In this document: positions 57,465-64,000 of the stretch, piece by piece
How the letters are laid out: every line of letters begins with the position of its first letter
How positions within the stretch are numbered: the stretch's first letter is position 1
DNA from: Bacteroidota bacterium
GTDB taxonomy: Bacteria; Bacteroidota; Bacteroidia; Bacteroidales; F082
Direction of reading: 5' to 3'
Assembly: GCA_016845105.1 (NCBI GenBank)
Contig: JAERTF010000147.1
Span: forward strand, 36,007 to 100,006
DNA length: 64,000 nucleotides
The notes under the pieces: generated by a model
Told to the model about the DNA's origin: nothing
Seen by the model: only the letters and a program-made list of their open reading frames with translations
Databases searched by the model: none
Made by a program: the position numbers and the translations under genes

Positions 57465-58226
57465 ATGACTCAAAAAAAAATCTCAATTAATGATTTATTA
57501 GATTTAATCGAAAAAAGATCTTTTGATCCAAAAATTGAAAATAATTATCCGGAATTAGTTGAAGAACTTTATAGCCTGAAAATCACAACCTTACCAAACA
57601 AGTATATTTATTATTGGGATTTTTAAAAAAAAACCATAAACCATCACAGAAGTAACAATATTGAAAAAATCATCGGTTATTCAAAAGATGAAATATCATT
57701 TAATCTTTTATATGACAATATTCATCCGGCAGACAGGCTTATAATATATTTAGCAACAATTAAAAGTGTTTATTATGCTGACAAAAAGTTTAATAATCTA
57801 CCATTTGAGAATGTTTTTATGATGGATTATAGATTTAAAAAAAAGGATGGAAAGTATATTCGAATAATGCGAGAAACAGGAAGTGCTATAAACGATAAGT
57901 TGGGGAATATGGTTTTTTCATTTGCCATACATACTGATATATCTCAAATTAAGGATAATAATAAAATTGGGTTAAGTTATCGGGGTAATAGCTCGGAAGT
58001 CTGTTTTCCGGATGATGAATTACTCAATCCGGTTAATGTGTTTGGTATTAGAGAAAAACAAATACTATATCATTTGGCCAAAGGAAAACAAAGTAAAGAA
58101 ATAGCAGATATTCTTTTTATAAGCAAACATACTGTTGATACACACCGAAGAAATATGCTACGAAAAGCAATGTTAAAAAACACCCCTGAACTAATCATCT
58201 ATGGTATTGAAAACGGAATAATCTAA
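57465..58226 (+). pseudogene. PAS-LuxR (GerE) regulator interrupted by one in-frame TAA
   Basis: From the ATG at 57465 the frame reads through a short N-terminal region, then YIYYWDF, then TAA at 57624-57626. The same frame goes on without a shift: KKTINHHRSNNIEKIIGYSKDEI (PAS-like, with a HPADR motif), DYRFKKKDGKYIRIMRETG, and a LuxR-type HTH (VFGIREKQILYHLAKGKQSKEIADILFIS then KHTVDTHRRNML). The HTH part alone could be made from 57819. The TAA sits in a T5A9 run, so a base error is possible. As TAA it cannot be selenocysteine. Confidence 0.75.
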
Positions 58227-59035
58227 CCAATAACTTCCGACGCAAAATCATATAACAAACTATTAAATGCAATTGGATTATCCACTTGAGCAAGGTGACC
58301 TGATTTCTCAATTTTTAGTGTTTTCCCTTTCCATAAATTATTAACTTGTATCGAATTAAGATAATCTGAGCTGACAATATTTTCATTTTCACCATAACAT
58401 ATTAATACTTTTCCATGATAATTATTTAGGGATTGAATCTCATCAACAAACTCACCTTTAGCTATTGAACCAAACAGAAATTGACGGAACTTTCCGTCGG
58501 AGTTCAGAATATCAGAGGTCAGCACCTCTTTGAATTCACTCTTGGTATTCAATATCTCTACGATTCCGAGGGCTTCATTTTTTGCAATTTCAGGTTTAAA
58601 AAATGCTTGGGCCTTTGGCTCAGGCAGGAAAGCCATATCAAAACGTGGAGGTATGGCAAGAGGGGGAGTGCCACAAACCAAAATTCCTTTAACACTTGGC
58701 AAACTATTTAAGGATTGAATTGCAATATGACCACCCAGCGAATGTCCCACAATAACAATATCCTTAAGGTTTAATCTATCTGCTATTTGTGCAATTATAT
58801 CTACCAATCCGTTAAAGGAGTATGCTTTTTCAGGATTAGTTGCCTTATCAGAATTACCATGACCCGGTAAGTCAAATGATACAAGCCGAAATTCACTTAA
58901 AATATCTGAATTAAGCTGATATTCAAAATACTTTGATGATAAAGTATTTCCATGAACAAATAATATTGCTGATCCAGATTCTTTACTTTGGTTAATTGAA
59001 ATATTTGTGTTGTTGTTGCTAAGGTTAATATTCAT
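58223..59035 (-). CDS. Alpha/beta hydrolase
   Basis: The ATG at 59035 gives MNINLSNNNTNISINQ and about 270 aa. A 12-residue upstream extension to 59071 is also open but adds no recognisable motif. The hydrolase core is present: ILFVHGNTLSSKYFEY, SFDLPGHGNSDK, and the nucleophile elbow VIVGHSLGGHIAIQSL. The C-terminal LICYGENENIVS and the active-site His in IEKSGHLAQVDNP complete the triad. It cannot be assigned a substrate. It overlaps the convergent PAS-LuxR end by four bases. Confidence 0.9.
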   Translation of the reverse strand: MNINLSNNNTNISINQSKESGSAILFVHGNTLSSKYFEYQLNSDILSEFRLVSFDLPGHGNSDKATNPEKAYSFNGLVDIIAQIADRLNLKDIVIVGHSLGGHIAIQSLNSLPSVKGILVCGTPPLAIPPRFDMAFLPEPKAQAFFKPEIAKNEALGIVEILNTKSEFKEVLTSDILNSDGKFRQFLFGSIAKGEFVDEIQSLNNYHGKVLICYGENENIVSSDYLNSIQVNNLWKGKTLKIEKSGHLAQVDNPIAFNSLLYDFASEVIG

Positions 59036-59224
59036 TATAAAAGGGTTTTTATTTAAGATAAAAATACTCATTTATGAGTATTGACCTATATTATCAGAGT
59101 AAATATTTTTGATTCATCGAAAATACTTAAATATTGAAAATCCCTGAATTCAGGGATTGATAAGCCCAGCAGTACGAATTAATTTTGACCTTATATTATT
59201 TTGAACTTATCTAACCCAAACTTT

Positions 59225-61963
59225 ATGAAAAAAAATGTGTCCGCCCTCCTTATTATTCTATTATTTCAGCTTACAGCAATTGCACAAGAACCTTTGGTGC
59301 AATTAACAAAATGGGTTTCACAACAAACAGAAGAGGTTTCATCAGACGATATTATCAACTTTGTCAATAGTAGAGCAGCAGGAGATTTAAGCTTTGGGTC
59401 ATCTTACCTTTTCAATGTTGGTGCTGGAGGTACTGGTGTATATGATTTGGATATATGTGTAATTGATGATTCTCAATTCGTACTTGTTTACTCTGACTTT
59501 ACTAATAGTAACAAAGGAACTGCAATTGTCGGTGAGATAAATGGAACAGAAATTTCATATGGATCCGAATATATTTTTGAGGATTATAACTCAAGGTCAT
59601 TTTCTCTTGATAAAATTAACGCTACGCAATTTGTAATTGCATTTCATCGAACCCATCAGGGAGGTAAGGTTATAATTGGAACCATTTCAAATGGTAATCA
59701 GTTGTCGTTTTCTTCGGGTGATGTATTTGATTCTGATGCCGATGATATTGCAGTTTCACATCTAACGGGTAATTACCTAGTAATTGCATTCACTAATAGT
59801 AATTCATCTTCCCCTGCTGGGAAAGGAACGGCACTTATTGGTACTATTTCTGGAGGCTCAACTAGTTTTGGCACTTATTATGAGTATACAGATAGGGAAT
59901 CTTTGATTAATAAGTTAAGTATACTTGACAACAATCACTTTGTTGTTGCCTATAAAAAACAACAGGGGGATGGACATTGCAGAATTGGAACGGTCTCAGG
60001 GAACACAATTATATTTGGTGATGAGTATAACATTAATTCAGGTAGTAATGTACACTCAATTGCGCTAAACTCTTTAAGCTCAAACAAATTTGCTGTTACA
60101 TATCAGGATCAGGGTAATTCTTTCTATGGCACATCAAGAATTGGAGTTACTTCAAATGTTGATGAAATATCATATGGAGCTGAATATGTTTTTCATTCAG
60201 GAGGACAAACTGAATATATATCATCTGCACGATTAGATGAAGACTCGTACATTATTTCATACATGGGAGAGCCTGGTGATTATTTAGGAGAGTCAATTTT
60301 TGCATCAGTATCAGGTAGTGTTATTTCTTATGGGAATGAATCAATTTTCTATACTGGTGATACTTATCAAACCGTAACAGGAGTATTAACTGATAATAGG
60401 TTTGTTGTTGCCTATGAAAATGGCGAAAATGGGAGTATGGATGGCTATGCAGTTGTAGGAGATATCGAAGGCACAACCATTACTTGGGATGGTTCAACAG
60501 ATACAGATTGGAATACAGAAGCCAATTGGGATGGAAACGCTATACCCACTTCATCAAACAGTGTAATAATACCAGATGTTACAAATCAGCCGGTAATTGC
60601 CTATAATGAAACTGCCGATTGTTATGATCTAACGATTCAATCAGGAGCCACACTAACATTGGAAAGCACCTCATCCGGAAGTGCATCATTAATTGTTCAT
60701 GGAACTGCCACCGGAGATATTGAAGTTCAAAGATATATTGAAGGATCAACAGTATCAACAGAAGGATGGCATTTTCTATCCTCACCCGTTGTTGATCAAA
60801 ACATCAGTACATTTCACACAGCAGGATCAGGAGATGACTTTTACTCTTGGGATGAAGTAACTGCAAAGTGGATAAACAGAACTTCTGAAGGTGGTGGATT
60901 AAATGGCGGCTTTGAAACTACCTTTACAGAAGGTAAAGGTTATCTTATGGCAAATCGAACCACCAGTACAAAAACATTTACTGGTGTACCTAACACTTCT
61001 GATATTGATTTGTCAGGATTGTCATACACATCCACAAACGATGCAACAGGATGGCATTTAATAGGAAATCCATTTACAAGTGCCTTATATTGGAATAAAT
61101 CAAATTGGAATTGCACAAACATAGATGGTACAGCAAAAATATGGGTTGAGAGTAGTGCAAGTTATACTGATATAAGTTCAGAAACAGGAATCATACCTGC
61201 AATGCAGGGTGTGTTTGTGTGTGTAAATGCCTCAACAGGTTCTTTAACAATTGATTCGGATGACAGAACTCATGATTCTCACAACTGGTATAAGAGTCTG
61301 GAAACGAATAAAATAGAACTAACAGTTTATGATGATGATGGAGGTACTTCGCAAGAGAGCATAATAAAGGTTAATCAAGAATCAACGATTGGATTTGATT
61401 CAAAATATGACTCCAGGTTTTTACCTGGATATGCTCCACAGTTTTATTCTGTTATCGATGATGGAAAGCTATCGACAAATACAATTCCAGAGATAACATC
61501 AAGTTCAGTAATTCCATTTTCATTTGTCAAGAAAGATTCAGATAATTATTACATAGTGGCCGAGGGTGTTAATAGTCTTGAGCCAAACGAAACAGTTTAT
61601 TTAACTGACTTAAAAACGAATCACACTCAGGTGTTAAATGATAATGCATTTTATGAATTTAATTCTGAATATGGAGATGATGAAGCAAGATTTGTTATTC
61701 ATTTTACTCCCTTGTGGATCGAAAACACTAATTGTACAATACCAATTGAAATACTTAGTCATGGCACTACTGTAGAAATAAGAAGTGACAAACTGATTAA
61801 CGGCATAGTAAATATATACAGTCTTTCGGGAAAATTAATATGTAAGAAACAACTTCTAAACCAGTATACTGCATCTTTAGTTATACCAGATTATAAAGGG
61901 TTAGTTCTTGTTTCATTTCTGTCACCACAATGGGTAGAAACGAAAAAAGTTATTATCTGGTAA
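59225..61963 (+). CDS. Large secreted surface protein with repeated beta-propeller-like units
   Basis: I used the ATG at 59225 (MKKNVSALLIILLFQLTAIAQ), giving 912 aa. The longer frame from 59201 has no signal character before it. Residues about 60-420 contain about seven repeats of about 45-50 residues with the core FVVAYxxxxx..GxAxxGxxxG, like Bacteroidota propeller or FG-GAP-type proteins. A later region has MVGNPF-type segments (LIGNPFTSALYWNKSNWNC) seen in T9SS cargo. The C-terminus (GIVNIYSLSGKLICKKQL) resembles a shortened sorting domain without the usual PNP motif. Export by T9SS is therefore likely but not certain. Confidence 0.75.
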   Translation: MKKNVSALLIILLFQLTAIAQEPLVQLTKWVSQQTEEVSSDDIINFVNSRAAGDLSFGSSYLFNVGAGGTGVYDLDICVIDDSQFVLVYSDFTNSNKGTAIVGEINGTEISYGSEYIFEDYNSRSFSLDKINATQFVIAFHRTHQGGKVIIGTISNGNQLSFSSGDVFDSDADDIAVSHLTGNYLVIAFTNSNSSSPAGKGTALIGTISGGSTSFGTYYEYTDRESLINKLSILDNNHFVVAYKKQQGDGHCRIGTVSGNTIIFGDEYNINSGSNVHSIALNSLSSNKFAVTYQDQGNSFYGTSRIGVTSNVDEISYGAEYVFHSGGQTEYISSARLDEDSYIISYMGEPGDYLGESIFASVSGSVISYGNESIFYTGDTYQTVTGVLTDNRFVVAYENGENGSMDGYAVVGDIEGTTITWDGSTDTDWNTEANWDGNAIPTSSNSVIIPDVTNQPVIAYNETADCYDLTIQSGATLTLESTSSGSASLIVHGTATGDIEVQRYIEGSTVSTEGWHFLSSPVVDQNISTFHTAGSGDDFYSWDEVTAKWINRTSEGGGLNGGFETTFTEGKGYLMANRTTSTKTFTGVPNTSDIDLSGLSYTSTNDATGWHLIGNPFTSALYWNKSNWNCTNIDGTAKIWVESSASYTDISSETGIIPAMQGVFVCVNASTGSLTIDSDDRTHDSHNWYKSLETNKIELTVYDDDGGTSQESIIKVNQESTIGFDSKYDSRFLPGYAPQFYSVIDDGKLSTNTIPEITSSSVIPFSFVKKDSDNYYIVAEGVNSLEPNETVYLTDLKTNHTQVLNDNAFYEFNSEYGDDEARFVIHFTPLWIENTNCTIPIEILSHGTTVEIRSDKLINGIVNIYSLSGKLICKKQLLNQYTASLVIPDYKGLVLVSFLSPQWVETKKVIIW

Positions 61964-61992
61964 TTTCAGGTCTAAAAATATAAAATAGAAAA

Positions 61993-62217
61993 ATGAAAAA
62001 ATCCATCCTTATTACATTAATTGTTTTCAGTATTTTGTTTAACACTAATATTTGGGCACAAGTGCCCCCACCTCCACCTCCAGATCATGGATCTACAGGT
62101 AATCAAAACGGCGGCAATGCACCAATTGGAAGTGGATTGTTAATTTTAATTGGCTTAGGAGTTGGTTATGGTGGCAAGAAGTTTTATGATATTAAAAATA
62201 AGAAAGCCGAAAAATAA
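61993..62217 (+). CDS. Small exported protein with PID-CTERM-like tail
   Basis: 74 aa: signal peptide (MKKSILITLIVFSILFNTNIWAQ), a proline-rich hinge (VPPPPPPDHGSTGNQNG) and a C-terminal hydrophobic helix with the motif NAPIGSGLLILIGLGVGYGGKK followed by basic residues. This layout matches the PID-CTERM sorting signal family known in Bacteroidota, although the position of Asp in PID is Gly here. It follows the propeller gene by 29 bases and may be a small partner. Confidence 0.75.
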   Translation: MKKSILITLIVFSILFNTNIWAQVPPPPPPDHGSTGNQNGGNAPIGSGLLILIGLGVGYGGKKFYDIKNKKAEK

Positions 62218-62293
62218 CTTGTGTTTTAAAAACCAACTAGAAAACCCATTGTCAAAATATTTATATAGTAAACACAAAATAAAAACCAGTAAA

Positions 62294-62902
62294 ATGAAAA
62301 AATTTCTCTTATTTCAATTAGCACTTATTTTGTCTTGTAGTATCTACTCTCAAACAAGTGGATCGTTCACTGACTCAAGAGACGGAAAGAGATACAAAAC
62401 CATAAAAATAGGTAATCAGGTATGGATGGCCGAAAACCTAAATTACAACACCAGTAGTGGCAGTTGGTGCTATGAGAATAGTACAAGTAATTGTGATAAA
62501 TATGGTAAATTGTATAATTGGGAAACAGCAAAAAAAGTCTGTCCTGCTGGATGGCATTTACCTTCTGATGTAGAATGGAGCCAGCTTGTGAAATATCTTG
62601 GAGGTTGGAAAGATGCAGCTATGAAATTAAAATCCAAGACCGGCTGGAGCGATAATGGTAATGGTATAAATAGCACAGGTTTTAATGCACTTCCTGGTGG
62701 ATATTTTATCCCAAGTAGTGAAAATTATGGCGGTGGCGATAAATATGGAAATTTGGGATTATACGGCAATTGGTGGGAGGATCTTGAGTATGGTTCCTCT
62801 TCTGCATATGCTGTTTATATTGGATACTCAAAAAAAGATGAGATGAATGGGTGGAACTATAATGGGAAAAGTGGATTTAGTGTGAGGTGTATTAAAGATT
62901 AA
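62294..62902 (+). CDS. FISUMP-domain secreted protein
   Basis: I chose the ATG at 62294 (MKKFLLFQLALILSCSIYSQ, a good signal peptide, 202 aa) over the open extension to 62162. The Fibrobacter major paralogous domain is clear: FTDSRDGKRYKTIKIGNQVW, MAENLNYNT, CPAGWHLPSDVEWSQLV and ALPGGYFI. The C-terminal GFSVRCIKD is the typical end. FISUMP proteins are surface-exposed, with unknown function. It lies downstream of two other exported proteins in the same direction. Confidence 0.9.
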   Translation: MKKFLLFQLALILSCSIYSQTSGSFTDSRDGKRYKTIKIGNQVWMAENLNYNTSSGSWCYENSTSNCDKYGKLYNWETAKKVCPAGWHLPSDVEWSQLVKYLGGWKDAAMKLKSKTGWSDNGNGINSTGFNALPGGYFIPSSENYGGGDKYGNLGLYGNWWEDLEYGSSSAYAVYIGYSKKDEMNGWNYNGKSGFSVRCIKD

Positions 62903-62976
62903 CAGGATATGTTTTAGAGTCTCTAGTTTTAATTTTCGATAATCAATAAATTAACGTTATTTATACAATATAAACC

Positions 62977-63568
62977 TTGAAGAATTTCAAGTTCAAAACA
63001 ATTTTGTTGTTAGCATTCTTTTTCATAACAGCAGCACAAGCCCAATCATTAAAATAAGGATATTATGTATCTAATGATGGTCAACATCACAGAAACATAG
63101 AAGTTATGTCGGATGGAACAATAAGAGCCGGTATATCCATTGGTTATGATGTTTAAAAAAAAAACATAAGGCAACAAATATAAGGGAGTAACAACGGTAA
63201 CCAATGGAATTTCAAAACCTGCCAGCTCTGTTTTTTATTTGGAAATTATTTCTTCAAATTCAATTTATCTATATCGGGATGGTAAGAATAAAACTAAATT
63301 AACACTCAAAGGTATTGAAAAGGTACTTGATGAAATGGATGATTGTAGCCTTTATCAAAAATATATGGATAAGTTCGAAAGTGATCCCGGTAATATTCAG
63401 TCTTGGACTTTTTGTGCAAATGCTGCCTTACAACTATGTAATGCACCAAATGATAACGCCCGTAATACAATTCTAAAACAAACTGTTGTTACCCTAAAAG
63501 CAATATTACCCGGTAAACCATGTCCTTGTTCCGATGTAATTCCTGCTTCTGCATGGAATAAATATTAG
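62977..63568 (+). pseudogene. Decayed secreted protein gene with several stops and a frameshift
   Basis: From the TTG at 62977 a signal peptide is readable (LKNFKFKTILLLAFFFITAAQAQ), followed by TAA (63055), then a continuing frame GYYVSNDGQHHRNIEVMSDG, then TAA (63154) and a run of ten A. After it the reading frame changes, with a further TAA (63167), and continues as NKYKGVTTVTNGISKPASS to the end at 63568 with regular codon use. The total would be about 195 codons. I do not recognise the family. Three stops plus a frameshift mark it as broken, although sequencing error around the A10 tract could account for part. Confidence 0.65.
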
Positions 63569-63772
63569 CCACTGTATTACTTGCATGCTAATAATTTCAT
63601 TTTATTCTGTAGTTTAATTTTGACATCCCTATAACATAACACACTGCTAGATACGTATAAACACAAAGCTTTCAAAAACATTTTATAAATTTCATCGTTA
63701 TCGTATAAGTACACCATTATTAAAGTGCTATGATGCGGTTTATTGTAATAAAATCTGTATATCCGCAATTAG

Positions 63773-64000
63773 TCATATTCCTGTAATGCTAGCAACAACA
63801 AGTCTATCAAAGATACGTTCTCCAAAATATCTTCGATTTAACTTATAAACAAACTCATTAAGATATAGTTGTAAATATTTTCTCTTGATTTTATGGTAAT
63901 TTCCAACAAAGTTTCTTTTAGCATTGCTTATGGCTATATGAACCCATTTTAAAGTTTCTTTTGTGGTTTGCTCAGTCGATTTCTCAGATAAATGTATCTC
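63773..64000 (-). mobile_element. IS1595/ISXO2-like transposase, C-terminal end (partial)
   Basis: On the minus strand, 75 codons from the window edge to TGA (63773-63775) read LSEKSTEQTTKETLKWVHIA, SNAKRNFVGNYHKIK and YLQLYLNEFVYKLNRRYFG, the usual C-terminus of DDE transposases of the ISXO2/IS1595 family. The catalytic residues lie beyond the edge. Terminal inverted repeats could not be identified; the region 63569-63772 shows no gene. Confidence 0.85.

Noticed and set aside
57624..57626. In-frame stop in the PAS-LuxR gene as recoding
   Set aside because: It is TAA, which is not used for selenocysteine or pyrrolysine.
63577..63768. Minus-strand open frame of 63 codons beside the transposase
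   Set aside because: No recognisable motif or conserved character, and AT-rich sequence makes chance likely.

Overview
The window comes from a low-GC member of the Bacteroidota, probably a Bacteroidia lineage related to Marinilabiliales or Prolixibacteraceae. That placement is inferred from gene content. The signs are SusC/SusD pairs, many type IX secretion (T9SS) C-terminal sorting domains, Bacteroidota-type promoter boxes (TAnnTTTG) in place of Shine-Dalgarno-led genes, an ECF sigma gene next to a membrane/beta-barrel regulator, an IPExxxVDY-family protein and FISUMP and PID-CTERM-like proteins.

Layout. 1-251: start of a TonB-dependent receptor running off the left edge. 881-11248 (minus): a glycan or glycoprotein utilisation locus read as LacI regulator, SusC, SusD, LamG protein, LamG/PNGase F-like protein and secreted EEP hydrolase, with a candidate LacI operator at its head. 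11449-18306 (plus): a small membrane protein, an ECF sigma/anti-sigma-barrel pair and two large T9SS cargo proteins. 18358-22600: an XRE/membrane pair, a frameshifted patatin/beta-barrel gene, a GNAT and a decayed ferredoxin-like gene. 22727-28770: AbgT transporter, DHFR-like protein, GH36 enzyme and CBM9/GHL10 protein. 28826-44258 (minus): a seven-gene export operon mixing RND and ABC parts, with an RND pump fused to an ABC ATPase and an ABC permease fused to an M1-peptidase-like and golvesin-like exterior. 45102-50012: housekeeping genes (pheS, cyclophilin, tdk, methyltransferase). 50125-55057: a complete selenocysteine decoding block. 55090-64000: rnr, a broken PAS-LuxR regulator, an alpha/beta hydrolase, cell-surface proteins, a pseudogene and an IS1595-like transposase end.

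The main discovery is in the selenocysteine block. A UCA-anticodon tRNA-Sec, selA and selB are followed directly by a gene at 53762-55009 that would normally be missed or annotated only from an internal start at about 54083. It is continuous only if the UGA at 53936-53938 is read as selenocysteine. That UGA sits at the first position of a thioredoxin-fold redox motif (U-P-S-C). A small hairpin with a G-led loop lies 33 nt downstream, as expected for a bacterial SECIS. The predicted protein has a signal peptide, a TlpA/redoxin-like domain, a PKD-like domain and a T9SS sorting tail, so it would be an extracellular or surface-anchored selenoprotein made next to its own decoding machinery. selD is not in the window and must be elsewhere for the system to work.

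The second unusual system is the RND/ABC hybrid export operon. Its gene order suggests an envelope-spanning machine combining proton-driven and ATP-driven modules with one TolC and one adaptor. Several genes are damaged (patatin frameshift, Fe-S relic, PAS-LuxR stop, pseudogene at 62977), which points to ongoing gene decay, especially towards the transposase at the right edge.
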